Assembly: GCA_016700335.1 (NCBI GenBank)
Contig: CP065014.1
Span: forward strand, 657,001 to 721,000
DNA length: 64,000 bases
From: Chlorobiota bacterium
Lineage (GTDB): Bacteria > Bacteroidota > Ignavibacteria > OLB7
Direction of reading: 5' to 3'
Shown here: positions 45,594 through 55,089 of the stretch, piece after piece
Layout: every line of letters begins with the position of its first letter
Position numbering within the stretch: position 1 is the first letter of the stretch
Translations under genes and position numbers: made by a program
The notes under the pieces: generated by a model
What the model saw: the letters and a program-made list of their open reading frames with translations, nothing else
Database searches by the model: none
Told to the model about the DNA's origin: nothing

Positions 45594-46424
45594 TTATTTA
45601 TAAACTATATAAAGTATTACTGCACCTAGTAAAATTCTGTAAATAATAAAAACATTTGTATTATGAGAAACAAGATATTTTAAAAGGAAAGAAATACAAA
45701 AATATCCAGATATACCAGAAACAATTGTTGCAATCACAATTGACGTTGCATCATTAGAATTAATATAATGAAAAGATTGCTTTAACTCTAGAAGCCCACT
45801 AGCAAGTACTGCAGGTATTGAAAGCAAAAAGCTAAATCTTGCCGCAGTCTCTCTTTTAAGTCCTAAGAATAGTCCTGCTGTTATAGTAGTTCCAGATCTT
45901 GATGAGCCAGGAATAAGAGCTAATGCTTGGGCTGTACCAATAAGAAAAGCATCTTTAACTGTCAAATCTTTTACACCTCTTTTCAATTTAGCGGTTCTTT
46001 CAGCAATAAAAAGTATTATTGCTAATCCTATTAGTGAACAGCCAATAACAGTCAGATTTTTAGTTAAAACTCCCTCAATGATTTTTTTAAAACCTAATCC
46101 AATTATAACAATTGAAATTGTACCAATTATAACAAACCATCCCATTTTACTTTGGTCTGATTGCTCTGAGAATTTCTTTCTTGAAAAGTTATCAGTTATA
46201 AAAGATTTAGAAATTTCCTTTATATCATTTGCAAAATATATTAGGACTGAAGCAAGTGTTCCTAATTGAATAATAGCAATAAATGCTGTCCATCTTTCAG
46301 GATTAGACAAATCGATTAAACCCATATATTTTCCTGCCAAAGTTAAATGGGCAGTTGAACTAATAGGTAAGAACTCGGATAACCCTTGAACTAATCCTAA
46401 TATTATTGCTTGAATTATACTCAT
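45594..46424 (-). CDS. uppP: Undecaprenyl-diphosphatase (BacA/UppP)
   Basis: 276 residues, about eight transmembrane helices. Catalytic motifs: GLVQGLSEFLPISSTAHL (Glu-rich motif, residues 11-28) and PGSSRSGTTITAGLFLGL (near 175-192). It recycles undecaprenyl diphosphate to the phosphate for peptidoglycan and O-antigen carriers. Length matches the family. Transcribed alone on the minus strand, divergent from moeA. The identification is firm. Confidence 0.96.
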   Translation of the reverse strand: MSIIQAIILGLVQGLSEFLPISSTAHLTLAGKYMGLIDLSNPERWTAFIAIIQLGTLASVLIYFANDIKEISKSFITDNFSRKKFSEQSDQSKMGWFVIIGTISIVIIGLGFKKIIEGVLTKNLTVIGCSLIGLAIILFIAERTAKLKRGVKDLTVKDAFLIGTAQALALIPGSSRSGTTITAGLFLGLKRETAARFSFLLSIPAVLASGLLELKQSFHYINSNDATSIVIATIVSGISGYFCISFLLKYLVSHNTNVFIIYRILLGAVILYIVYK

Positions 46425-46541
46425 AAAGTCGGCAAAAATAGTGATATTTAATTAATGAAGAATTATAAATTTAATTTTAGAATTTTAGGACTTTTTAAAA
46501 TTATTGAAATACATACAATGTTAACTTATATTGAATTGCTT

Positions 46542-46549
46542 ACTTTTGC
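46542..46549 (+). promoter_or_regulatory. Putative -7 box for moeA
   Basis: TACTTTTG fits TAnnTTTG, with a 24-base leader to the ATG at 46574. A TGTTAA at 46520-46525 is an imperfect -33 candidate. Confidence 0.35.
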
Positions 46550-46573
46550 AAAAAATAAACATTGATTTAGTAT

Positions 46574-47794
46574 ATGATTAACTTTCAGGAAGCCATAAAT
46601 TTAATAAAAGAAAACATTAATCGAATAACTCCTGAAGAGACTGTTCCACTAGCATTATGTTCAAATAGGGTTTTAAGCCAAGACATAGTTTCAAATGAAG
46701 ATTTACCATTATTTGATAATTCTTCAATGGATGGATTTGCAATTCGTGCTGAAGACGTTACTGAAGCTTCTGTTGAATGGCCAAAGGAACTTCAAGTTAT
46801 TGGTGAAAGCTCCGCAGGTAAAAACTTTGAAGGTTTAGTTAACATTAATCAAAGTGTTAGAATAATGACAGGGGCAAAAATTCCTGAAGGATCTAATGCA
46901 GTTGTTGAAGTTGAATCAACTTCTGAATCAGATGGAATTGTTAGTATTAGAAGATCAGTTCAATATGGAGAAATGATTAGGAAAAAAGGAGAAAATATCC
47001 ATTCTGGTGATATAAGTATTCCAAAGGGAAAATTAATTACAAGTAGTGATGTTGGGGTATTGGCTTCTTTGGGTATTAATAATGTACCTGTAAGAACAAA
47101 ACCTATTATAGGTATATTATCTTCAGGAAATGAGTTAATTGAACCTTACAAAATTCCTTTAGAAAATCAAATTAGAAACAGTTCAGCATCTGCAATTTAT
47201 ACTGCTATAAATGAGTCGGGTGGAGAACCTATTGATATTGGAATTGCAAAAGACAATAAAATAGATCTATTAGATAAATTTGAAATTGGATTGAGGTATG
47301 ATATTTTAATTACAACTGGTGGAGTTTCAATGGGGAAGTATGATTTACTACCTGAAGTACTTAAGGAAATGGGAGTTGAGGTATTATTTTACAAAGTAAA
47401 CATTAAACCTGGAAAACCTATTATGTTTGGAACTTACAAAGAACCAAATGCAGAAACTTGTTATGTATTTTCATTACCTGGAAACCCAGTATCATCTTTA
47501 GTTACATATAAATTATTTGTATTGCCAGCAATCAAATTATTATTAGGGGATAATTCAAATCAAATTAAAATTAAAGCAATACTTCTTCATGATATAAATA
47601 AAAATGATAATAAAAAGTACTTTATTAGAGGCATTATTTGTAACAATGAAGATGGGGAATTAACTGTTCGTTCAACTGGCACTCAATCAAGTGGGGCATT
47701 AATAAGCATGAGTTTGGCAAATTGTTTGATTGTTTTTGATGAAGAATCAACAGGAGGAAAAATTGGAGAAAAAGTAAATGTAATAATGTTGTAA
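46574..47794 (+). CDS. moeA: Molybdopterin molybdotransferase MoeA
   Basis: 406 residues. Inserts molybdate into adenylylated molybdopterin. Landmarks: DLPLFDNSSMDGFAIRAEDV, VRIMTGAKIPEGSNAVVEVE, IGILSSGNELIEP, LITTGGVSMGKYDLLPEV (GGVSxG), YKVNIKPGKPIMFGTYK, VFSLPGNPVSSLVTYKLF. C-terminal domain IV ends STGGKIGEKVNVIML. Implies the cell has molybdenum-cofactor enzymes, but no other moa/mob gene is in the window. Single gene followed by a weak hairpin. No Shine-Dalgarno. Confidence 0.96.
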   Translation: MINFQEAINLIKENINRITPEETVPLALCSNRVLSQDIVSNEDLPLFDNSSMDGFAIRAEDVTEASVEWPKELQVIGESSAGKNFEGLVNINQSVRIMTGAKIPEGSNAVVEVESTSESDGIVSIRRSVQYGEMIRKKGENIHSGDISIPKGKLITSSDVGVLASLGINNVPVRTKPIIGILSSGNELIEPYKIPLENQIRNSSASAIYTAINESGGEPIDIGIAKDNKIDLLDKFEIGLRYDILITTGGVSMGKYDLLPEVLKEMGVEVLFYKVNIKPGKPIMFGTYKEPNAETCYVFSLPGNPVSSLVTYKLFVLPAIKLLLGDNSNQIKIKAILLHDINKNDNKKYFIRGIICNNEDGELTVRSTGTQSSGALISMSLANCLIVFDEESTGGKIGEKVNVIML

Positions 47795-47803
47795 AAAGTA
47801 AAT

Positions 47804-47830
47804 ATCACTTTAAAAGTGATTAATTTTAAG
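47804..47830 (+). terminator. Possible terminator after moeA
   Basis: ATCACTT and AAGTGAT (47804-47810 with 47814-47820) form a short 7-bp stem with a 3-base loop, followed by TAATTTTAA, ten bases past the moeA stop. Confidence 0.45.
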
Positions 47831-47926
47831 ATGAATAACAGCATAATTTTTAAGTTAAATATACTAATAATTGTTTTTATATAAAAATTACAACTATCAA
47901 ATAAATTCAAAATTATTAACCTAATT

Positions 47927-48907
47927 ATGAAAAACGTTTTTAATAATATAATTGAAACAATAGGAAACACACCATTAGTTAAATTAAATAGTATTACTAA
48001 AAATTTCCCTTGTCCAGTTTACGCTAAAGTGGAATATTTTAATCCAGGCAATAGTATTAAAGATAGGTTAGCATTAAAACTTATAAGAGATGCAGAAAAA
48101 ACTGGAAAACTTAAACCAGGTGGTACTATTGTTGAATGTACAAGTGGAAACACTGGTATGGGGTTAGCACTTGCAGCAACTAGTTTGGGTTATAAATGTG
48201 TGTTTACTATGGCAAGCAAAATGAGCCAAGAAAAAGTTGATATACTTAGAGCAATGGGTGCTGAAGTTTTTGTTTGCCCAACCGATGTCCCTGCAGAGGA
48301 CCCAAGGAGTTATTATAAAGTTGCAGAGAGAATTGCTATTGAACGCAATGGATGGTTATCAGATCAATATAATAATCTTAGTAATAGATTAGCTCATTAT
48401 GAAAGTACAGGTCCTGAATTATGGAATCAAACTGATGGTAAAATTAATGCTTTAGTTGTAAGTACTGGTACTGGTGGGAGTTTGTGTGGAACAAGTAAAT
48501 TTTTAAAAGAACAAAATGCAAATTTTAAAAGTTATGGTGTTGATCCAAAAGGGAGTATATTAGCCAACTGGTTTAGAACTGGTGAAATTGATTTAAGTCT
48601 TGCAAAAGTTTATGATGTGGAGGGTATGGGTGAAGATTTTCTACCACACAATTACGATAGAACTGTTATAGATCATATTGAAACTGTTGAGGACAAAGAA
48701 AGCATGATAATGTGTAGAAGACTTGCAACTGAGGAGGGGCTTTTTTGTGGAAGTAGTGCTGGAGCTGCTGTTCAGGGATTAATACAGTTAAAAGAAAAAT
48801 TTACCAAAGATGATTTTGTTGTGGTAATTCTTCATGATCATGGAAGTAGGTATGTTGGCAAAGTATATAACGATGTTTGGATGAGAGAAAAAGGGTATTT
48901 AGATTAA
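47927..48907 (+). CDS. PLP-dependent cystathionine beta-synthase / cysteine synthase family enzyme
   Basis: 326 residues, fold type II. The PLP lysine is in NPGNSIKDRLA, phosphate loops SGNTGMGLALA and VSTGTGGSLCGTSKF. The segments DPRSYYKVAERI and LHDHGSRYVGKVYND are closer to the catalytic core of cystathionine beta-synthase than to CysK/CysM. There are no CBS regulatory domains. Condenses serine (or O-acetylserine) with homocysteine or sulfide; the substrate is unproven. Located between moeA and the substrate-binding lipoprotein, single gene. Confidence 0.85.
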   Translation: MKNVFNNIIETIGNTPLVKLNSITKNFPCPVYAKVEYFNPGNSIKDRLALKLIRDAEKTGKLKPGGTIVECTSGNTGMGLALAATSLGYKCVFTMASKMSQEKVDILRAMGAEVFVCPTDVPAEDPRSYYKVAERIAIERNGWLSDQYNNLSNRLAHYESTGPELWNQTDGKINALVVSTGTGGSLCGTSKFLKEQNANFKSYGVDPKGSILANWFRTGEIDLSLAKVYDVEGMGEDFLPHNYDRTVIDHIETVEDKESMIMCRRLATEEGLFCGSSAGAAVQGLIQLKEKFTKDDFVVVILHDHGSRYVGKVYNDVWMREKGYLD

Positions 48908-48993
48908 CAATATTTTAAACAAAATAATTGGATTATTTTTAAATAAATCAAAAACATTTGAAGTTTAATTCAATAATTAAATTTTAATTTTAA

Positions 48994-49983
48994 CTAATGA
49001 ACCTTAATAAAATTACTATCAAATTTAATATTATATAACATAGCAACTTCTTCGTTCTGCATTTTTTGTCTTTTCCTCAAAAGTTCTGGTTTTGGAAGTA
49101 ATTTTTTACTAATAAGATATTCCACTGCCTGCAAACCAGCAGCATGACCCCATGCATACATATCTGCTCCGAACCCTGCAACTGCACCACGTTGCACTAA
49201 ACCAGCTTCACATGTAAAAATTGGCACTTTAGCTTTATTACAACTTTTTGCTATAGTTTCAAAAGACGAAAAAACAACATTATCTGGTAATGCAAAAAAA
49301 ACATCAATATTTTTACTCAATAAAGTTTCTGTAACTAACATAACTTCTGAAGAATTATTAACTGGTAAAACTTCAAGTTCTAAATTTAATGCTTTACATT
49401 TATCTTTTAATTTATCTAAAGCATTTTGAGATTGAGGTTCAGCTTGATTATAAATTGCTCCAATTTTTTTTACGCTTGGTAATATTGTAGGAATTAAGTT
49501 TACAGCTGTATCAATATAATCTAAGGTTTCATAAATCCCAAAAAGATTTTTTGGTGGATTACCTAATGAGTCAGTTAAATTCGCATTTTTTGGAGAAGGA
49601 GAAACCATCATGCAAACAGGAATTTCTTTGTTTCTTTGAACAGATGTAATTGTACAAATAGTAGAGTTTGTAGCAATCAAATCAACATTCTCACTTACAA
49701 AATAATCTACAGCTTGAGTTAATGTTGTAATATCACCTTGAGCATTTCTGAATAAAATATCAATATTTTTTTTATCATGATATCCATTCTCTTTAAGGGC
49801 ACTAACAAAGCCTTCTCTAGCTTTTGCTAATGTTGCATCTTCAACAATATCGAGAAATCCAATCTTAATTTTACTATTTGGAATTTTATTTGAGGAATCA
49901 TTGCTTTTTGGGATTTCATTTATTTTATTACACGAAAAAATCATAAAAGAAAATAAAATAATTGAAAAATATATTTTGTTCAT
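48994..49983 (-). CDS. ABC transporter substrate-binding lipoprotein (ABC_sub_bind/DUF534 family)
   Basis: 329 residues. Lipobox IFSC at residues 15-18, linker NKINEIPKSNDSSNK, then KIGFLDIVEDATLAKAREGFVSALKENGY, the family start. IGAIYNQAEPQSQNALDKLKDKC and FTCEAGLVQRGAVAGFGADMYAWG are conserved segments. It resembles periplasmic binding proteins of purine/tryptophan-type transporters (YrpX/TrpX-like). No permease or ATPase gene is adjacent, so it acts with distant partners or alone. Last gene of a likely cluster with the DinB, FmdB and NtrC-type genes (40 bases after the DinB gene). Confidence 0.85.
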   Translation of the reverse strand: MNKIYFSIILFSFMIFSCNKINEIPKSNDSSNKIPNSKIKIGFLDIVEDATLAKAREGFVSALKENGYHDKKNIDILFRNAQGDITTLTQAVDYFVSENVDLIATNSTICTITSVQRNKEIPVCMMVSPSPKNANLTDSLGNPPKNLFGIYETLDYIDTAVNLIPTILPSVKKIGAIYNQAEPQSQNALDKLKDKCKALNLELEVLPVNNSSEVMLVTETLLSKNIDVFFALPDNVVFSSFETIAKSCNKAKVPIFTCEAGLVQRGAVAGFGADMYAWGHAAGLQAVEYLISKKLLPKPELLRKRQKMQNEEVAMLYNIKFDSNFIKVH

Positions 49984-50023
49984 TATGAATTAATTGAAAA
50001 ATGGAATTAAAAAATTCAAATTA

Positions 50024-50575
50024 TTATTGATCAGTGAAATTTTTTACATATTTCTCATTTGAGAATTTTGTATTGTTGAATTCTTGTGATTTGTTTTTAG
50101 GAATTGATAATGACTCCCATTTATCATTTGAAAAATATTTAGCAAGCAATACTAATTGTCCTACATGATAAGCATAATGAGCAGTCTGCCTGATAATTGC
50201 CTCTGTAACTGTATGCCCTTCATTGCGTATGAAAATTAATTTCGTTAAATCATTTGGTATTATTTCTTCTAAAGTATTGAATAAACATGCCCAGCCTTTT
50301 TCCCATTGAATCAATAGTTTTTCAAGATTCATTTCATTTACAACAAATTCATTATCTCTATCACGCCATTCTTTTTCTCCATCTTCAATTAAAAAATTTG
50401 TCCATCTTGAAAGCATATTACCACTTAGATGTTTGATAATTATTGCAATACTATTAGTTTGTTCATTTAATTGAGAAAAAATTTGTTGAGGTTGTAACTG
50501 ACTTAGAGCTTTATCCCCTAAAGACTTATAATATTTAAATAATTTTATAGAGTTATCTAAAAAGATTTTATTCAT
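50024..50575 (-). CDS. DinB-superfamily protein (DUF1572)
   Basis: 183 residues. Four-helix bundle sequence with putative metal-binding histidines: AIIIKHLSGNMLSRWTNFL and TAHYAYHVGQLVLLAKYF (H-x3-H). DUF1572 is related to YfiT and bacillithiol/mycothiol transferases. A thiol-transfer role is possible, unproven. It begins four bases after the FmdB-type gene stop, so translational coupling is likely. C-terminus WESLSIPKNKSQEF is typical of the family. Confidence 0.8.
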   Translation of the reverse strand: MNKIFLDNSIKLFKYYKSLGDKALSQLQPQQIFSQLNEQTNSIAIIIKHLSGNMLSRWTNFLIEDGEKEWRDRDNEFVVNEMNLEKLLIQWEKGWACLFNTLEEIIPNDLTKLIFIRNEGHTVTEAIIRQTAHYAYHVGQLVLLAKYFSNDKWESLSIPKNKSQEFNNTKFSNEKYVKNFTDQ

Positions 50576-50579
50576 AATA

Positions 50580-51092
50580 TCACTTACTGTTATTGGAACT
50601 TGTTTTATTAGATTTTAATTCATTTGATTTGGAAGAATCTTGCTTTGATTTTAATTCAACATTTACTGAATTAGAATTGCTTGAATTATTATTAATGCTA
50701 GAAGATTCTGAATTACTTTTTGAATCAACTGCTTTTTGAACAGAATTATTTTCGGATTGATTACTGTTTGGTTTATTTATATCGGAACCTGAATCTTTTG
50801 TATTACTGTTAGAAATATTATCTGATTTAGATTCAGTTTTTGCTTCTGTATTTGATTTGGAGTTAACTTTACCTTCACCTTTTACATAATCAGTTATATA
50901 GAATCCATCACCTTTAAATATCAAACCAGAACCCCCACTAATTATTCGAGTTACTTCACCTTTTCCTTTTATTGAATCATCAGAATTCTTACAATCGGAA
51001 AGAGTGCAATTAGTTAATGTATTGGATGACATTGATTGGAAATAATCAAATTTTTGATTGCAAGTTTTACAGAGATATTCGTAAGTAGGCAT
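50580..51092 (-). CDS. FmdB-family zinc-ribbon protein with low-complexity tail
   Basis: 170 residues. Residues 1-60 are the FmdB/regulatory zinc ribbon: MPTYEYLCKTC, then NCTLSDC, and RIISGGSGLIFKGDGFYITDY. Four cysteines (C-x2-C and C-x5-C) would bind one zinc. From residue ~80 to the end the sequence is almost only Ser, Asn, Lys, Glu and Asp (SKSNTEAKTESKSDN and similar), about 90 residues of disordered tail. Sits between the NtrC-type regulator (60 bases) and the DinB gene (4 bases). The function of FmdB proteins is poorly known. Confidence 0.8.
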   Translation of the reverse strand: MPTYEYLCKTCNQKFDYFQSMSSNTLTNCTLSDCKNSDDSIKGKGEVTRIISGGSGLIFKGDGFYITDYVKGEGKVNSKSNTEAKTESKSDNISNSNTKDSGSDINKPNSNQSENNSVQKAVDSKSNSESSSINNNSSNSNSVNVELKSKQDSSKSNELKSNKTSSNNSK

Positions 51093-51152
51093 AAAATAAT
51101 ACTTTAAAAATGTATTGGAATTTTAAATTGAAATATAATTAGAATCAACTCG

Positions 51153-52517
51153 TTAAGGAATTGGTTTAGGCTTAATGATACCAAGTTGTTTCATTTGCTT
51201 TGATAAAGTAGAACGTTCCATATCTAATTCAGCAGCTGTTCTTGTAATGTTCCACTCATTTTGATTAAGCATTTTAACTAGTTCATCTTTTTTTGCACGA
51301 TTAGCTATTAATTGAACATCATTATAATCTCTAATAACTGTAGTTTGTGTTTTTGAACTATGATTAGATTGTTCCATTACATAAGCTAAATCTGAATGAT
51401 TAATCACCTCCGATTCAGTCATAACTGAAGCTGCCTCAGTAACTCTTTTCAATTCACGAACATTACCATTCCACCTTTGCCTTTCAAGAAGTTCAATTGC
51501 ACTTGTAGAAAATCTTTTAACACTTAATTTATTTCTGGTAGAAAATTCTGAAAGAAAATTTTCAGCCAATGGTGCAATATCCTCAATCCTTTCACGTAAG
51601 GGTGGTATAAAAATTTCAATTCCTCTAAGCCTATAAAATAGATCTTCTCTGAAAGATTTATTCTTTACATTTTCTAGTAAATCTCTATTAGTTGCTGATA
51701 CAATTCTAACATCAACTTGTTCATTAGAAACTGAGCCAAGTTTACGTACAATTTGGGAATCTAAAACTCTTAAAAATTTTGATTGAAGTTCAATTGGGAA
51801 TTCACCAATCTCATCTAAAAATAATGTTCCACCGTTTGCAGCTTGAACTAATCCTAATTTACTTTCAGATGCACCAGTAAATGCTCCTCTTGTATGACCA
51901 AATAATTCACTTTCAAACATAGTTGCTGGGATATTAGGTACATCTATTGATATTAAGGGCTTATTAGATCGTGGGCTCATTTTATGCAAAGCTCTTGCTA
52001 ACACATCTTTACCAACCCCTGTTTCGCCTGTTAATAATACTGATATCATTGATTTTGAACATGACCTAATTTTTTCCAGAACATCTAATAATAACTTACT
52101 TCTTCCAATTACTCCATAAATTGAATAATCAGATAATGAATTTTCAGATTCATTTTTTTCAAAAACATTTTTAATAGTCGTTAATAATTCATTTTTAGAT
52201 TGATCCTTAGAAACATAATTAACAGCTCCAATTTTAATTGCTGAAACTACTAAATCAATCAAATTCTCTCCGGTTAACATTATTACTGGAATTTTAGGAT
52301 GAAACCTAATAATGTTTTCCAATGTTTCAATACCATCAATTCCACCTGGCATTCTAACATCTAAAAGGACTAATGAAATATTAGTAGATTTTTGAGATAA
52401 AAATGCTAGTCCATCTTCACCACTATTTCTAACATGAACTTTAAAACCTTCAGAATTAAGCATTTCTGCTGTTGCTCCAGAAAATTCAACACTGTCATCT
52501 ATAATTAGAAATTCCAT
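51153..52517 (-). CDS. NtrC-type sigma-54-dependent response regulator
   Basis: 454 residues in three domains. Receiver 1-120: phospho-acceptor D53 (LLDVRMP), acidic pocket DD at 7-8, K104 (YVSKD). AAA+ ATPase 135-370: Walker A GETGVGKD (164-171), GAFTGA sigma-54 contact loop 211-216, Walker B GGTLFLDEIGE, arginine-finger region FREDLFYRLRG. C-terminal Fis-type HTH: NEWNITRTAAELDMERSTLSKQMKQLG. It would open sigma-54 promoters when phosphorylated, implying rpoN in the genome. No histidine kinase is adjacent. First in a likely operon with FmdB, DinB and ABC lipoprotein genes. Confidence 0.95.
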   Translation of the reverse strand: MEFLIIDDSVEFSGATAEMLNSEGFKVHVRNSGEDGLAFLSQKSTNISLVLLDVRMPGGIDGIETLENIIRFHPKIPVIMLTGENLIDLVVSAIKIGAVNYVSKDQSKNELLTTIKNVFEKNESENSLSDYSIYGVIGRSKLLLDVLEKIRSCSKSMISVLLTGETGVGKDVLARALHKMSPRSNKPLISIDVPNIPATMFESELFGHTRGAFTGASESKLGLVQAANGGTLFLDEIGEFPIELQSKFLRVLDSQIVRKLGSVSNEQVDVRIVSATNRDLLENVKNKSFREDLFYRLRGIEIFIPPLRERIEDIAPLAENFLSEFSTRNKLSVKRFSTSAIELLERQRWNGNVRELKRVTEAASVMTESEVINHSDLAYVMEQSNHSSKTQTTVIRDYNDVQLIANRAKKDELVKMLNQNEWNITRTAAELDMERSTLSKQMKQLGIIKPKPIP

Positions 52518-52660
52518 TTATAACTACTTTGAAAAATATATACAATAAACAATTTAAACAAAAATATAAGTCAACTTAATATAATAAATTTGGATTTAAC
52601 TGAAAAATAAAAAATTATTAAATTAAATTAAAATTAAAAAGTATTTATTTTAATATGAAA

Positions 52661-53230
52661 CTACTTTTTTAAATTCTCACAACTTTTTTTGAATTCATGG
52701 TAAAATTCTTCACCATAACCTCTGATTAATGCATCTTTTAAATATTCGAATAAAGGAACTTGAAGTTTTTCACCCAATTTTATAGCAGCATTACATTCAT
52801 CAATTTCTTCAAATCTAAAAGTTGTTCCAGATAGTGTTTTTTCAATTCTAATTGGAAACAAATGACAACTAATGGGTTTTCTAAAATTAGTTTTACCACC
52901 AAAGAAGGCTTTTTCAATTGAACATTTTGCAACTTTAAATTCATCATAATATACAAAAACACAATCTCTTTTATTAACACATCTTGTAGCATAATTACCT
53001 CTACTCCCTTCAATTGCTCCTGCTCCAAAAATTATTTTTTTATTTAATTCTGGTAGAAAATCTAAAGTTGAATCAATTGATGATTTAATTAATTCAACTT
53101 CACTATCAAGTAATGGTGCTCCTCTTCCTCCAGGCGAAGTACAGCAACCACCTTTACATTCATTCAAATCACAGACAAAATTCTTAGTTGCAATATTTTT
53201 ATCAATATGAATATTTATTATTGGGAACAT
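52661..53230 (-). CDS. DUF3109 family protein
   Basis: 189 residues. Cysteine-rich and cytosolic. Motif FVCDLNECKGGCCTSPGGRGAPLLDSEV at the start, then CVNKRDCVFVYY, KCSIEKAFFGGKTNFRKPISCHLFPIRI, and a Glu-rich helix to the end. Conserved cysteines could bind a metal or Fe-S cluster, as in the related CxxCxxCC proteins. DUF3109 members are common in Bacteroidota and otherwise uncharacterised. Divergent from the TPR-like gene; independent of the NtrC cluster. Confidence 0.85.
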   Translation of the reverse strand: MFPIINIHIDKNIATKNFVCDLNECKGGCCTSPGGRGAPLLDSEVELIKSSIDSTLDFLPELNKKIIFGAGAIEGSRGNYATRCVNKRDCVFVYYDEFKVAKCSIEKAFFGGKTNFRKPISCHLFPIRIEKTLSGTTFRFEEIDECNAAIKLGEKLQVPLFEYLKDALIRGYGEEFYHEFKKSCENLKK

Positions 53231-53417
53231 ATTTTTACAATTTGATTGCCATAAAATTATTAATTCTTAAGATAAGGGTTTTAATTTGCATAAACTTTTT
53301 AAAAGTATTAGAATCCATTTACAAATTACTAATTAAAAATATAATTTAGTAACCATAATAAATCAAAACAATAATAACGAGTTTATAAATGAGATTAATG
53401 AACCTATTGCAGAATAT

Positions 53418-54104
53418 TTGCAAGAAGGATACATTTCCTTATTAGCTAAAAATGGATTTAAAGCAATTCATTTATGGGAGGAACTTTACAATAAGTATCC
53501 ATCAGCAGAACTATGTTGTTACTTGGCAAGAGCGAACTTTTATCAGATATTTATTTTAGACCATGATAAAAATCATCCTGCATATATAGGTCATTTGACT
53601 AACATGGAAAAATATGCATTCTTAGCATTAAAGATGAAAGATGATTCTTCAACAGCACATGCAATTGCTTCACTTGCAATATGCCTATTAATATCAAACA
53701 AAAATTGGTGTAAAGTTGATTCTTTTATGATTTGGCAAGCAAGATATCATGCAGAGGTTGCAATTGATATTGATGATAACCCAATTGCACATATTTCACT
53801 TGGAATATGGCACAGGAACTGTAATAAAATCCCGAATTATACTTCTATGTGGATGAAACTAAGAACAGGATACAAACCTGTTGGATACTTAGATAATTCT
53901 ATAATGCATTTAAAAAAAGCAATTGAATTAGTACCTAAAAACAATATATTCAAAGCAGAACTTGCATTAACTTATTTATCAGCCAAAATATATGATGAAG
54001 CAAAAATTGAAATAAATAATTTTATTGTATCACCTATTATGAATTTTCCTGCTTCTGATATTATTACAAGTTTATATCACAAGAAATTGAAAATTAGAAA
54101 ATAA
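53418..54104 (+). CDS. TPR-like helical protein, start uncertain
   Basis: 228 residues from the TTG at 53418. Helical repeat sequence, including ELYNKYPSAELCCYLARANFYQIF, AFLALKMKDDSSTAHAIASLAICLLI, ARYHAEVAIDIDDNPIAHISLGIWHR and KAIELVPKNNIFKAELALTYLSAKIYDEAKIEI, fits TPR/RMD-like proteins. The frame is open further upstream (NEINEPIAEYLQEG), where the only near-cognate starts are ATT at 53394 and ATA at 53385, so the true N-terminus may be eight or more residues longer. No signal peptide. Function unknown. Confidence 0.7.
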   Translation: MQEGYISLLAKNGFKAIHLWEELYNKYPSAELCCYLARANFYQIFILDHDKNHPAYIGHLTNMEKYAFLALKMKDDSSTAHAIASLAICLLISNKNWCKVDSFMIWQARYHAEVAIDIDDNPIAHISLGIWHRNCNKIPNYTSMWMKLRTGYKPVGYLDNSIMHLKKAIELVPKNNIFKAELALTYLSAKIYDEAKIEINNFIVSPIMNFPASDIITSLYHKKLKIRK

Positions 54105-54189
54105 ATTTTATTCCAATTATGAGAGGTCAAAAAAAGTTTTATCATAAAATTATCATAAAATTAAAATACTAAGTTTGTATGTTATTCAT

Positions 54190-55059
54190 TTATCCAAACT
54201 GAACCAATAGTACCCCAATCAAAGTTAAAACCCCACCAATTGCAAGTTCATTTGTCAGTATAACCTTTCCTAAATATAATGCAATAATAGTGGTAAGAAT
54301 TGGTTGTAGATTCTGAAAAATAGCTACCTTACTTAGCTCTAACTTACTTAAAGCATAATACCAAAGAACATAACTAAAGCATGAAGCACCAATCCCTAAA
54401 AATAAAATACTCCCCCAACTCTTTGAGTCAATAATACTTATCTTAGATAAATCTGTTACAATAAAAGCAATTGGTAAATAAATAATTGCACCAAATAAAG
54501 TATGTAAAAATGTAGCTCTTAAAGCACCGAATTTCATAATTATAGGTTTTCCTAAAACAGTAAACAAAGACCAAGCAACAACTGCAAGAAATATTATGAT
54601 ATTTCCTTTGGTAGTTTTGCTATGGAAATCTGCTCCTCTTTCAAACATAATAAAAGAAGCACCAATAAATGCAATTGTCAATCCTAGAATTTTTCTAAAT
54701 GATTTTTTCTCAAATTTTGAAGTTAAAACAATAATCAAAACCATTGCAGGTGTCATGGCATATAGTAATGCACTATTAGCTGGGGTTGTATCGCGAAGAC
54801 CAGTTAAATACAAGTATTGATTAATTGGGATATTTAATAAACCCAATATTATCAATCTTTTAAACGATTGGTAATCGATTCCTTCAAATAAATTTATTTT
54901 TTTTTGTTTTATAGAAACAAACAACCACAAACATATAACTGCAGTCCAGGATCTAACAAAAAGAACTAATACAGGATCATTATGTTGAACAGCATATTGT
55001 CCAATTAAATGAGTAAAACTAGCTATTAGTTGTTGAAAAAATATTAATAAATAAATCAA
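54190..55059 (-). CDS. EamA/DMT-superfamily transporter
   Basis: 289 residues with about ten transmembrane helices in two EamA repeats. SFTHLIGQYAVQHNDPVLVLFVRS and NSALLYAMTPAMVLIIVL mark the first, and GNIIIFLAVVAWSLFTVLGKPI, CFSYVLWYYALSKLELSKVAIFQNLQPILTTIIAL the second. Exporter of metabolites; substrate unknown. TTG start at 55059. It lies 30 bases after the dut gene on the same strand, so both are probably on one transcript. Confidence 0.85.
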   Translation of the reverse strand: MIYLLIFFQQLIASFTHLIGQYAVQHNDPVLVLFVRSWTAVICLWLFVSIKQKKINLFEGIDYQSFKRLIILGLLNIPINQYLYLTGLRDTTPANSALLYAMTPAMVLIIVLTSKFEKKSFRKILGLTIAFIGASFIMFERGADFHSKTTKGNIIIFLAVVAWSLFTVLGKPIIMKFGALRATFLHTLFGAIIYLPIAFIVTDLSKISIIDSKSWGSILFLGIGASCFSYVLWYYALSKLELSKVAIFQNLQPILTTIIALYLGKVILTNELAIGGVLTLIGVLLVQFG

Positions 55060-55089
55060 GTAGATACTTTGTTAAATTTATAATTTACA

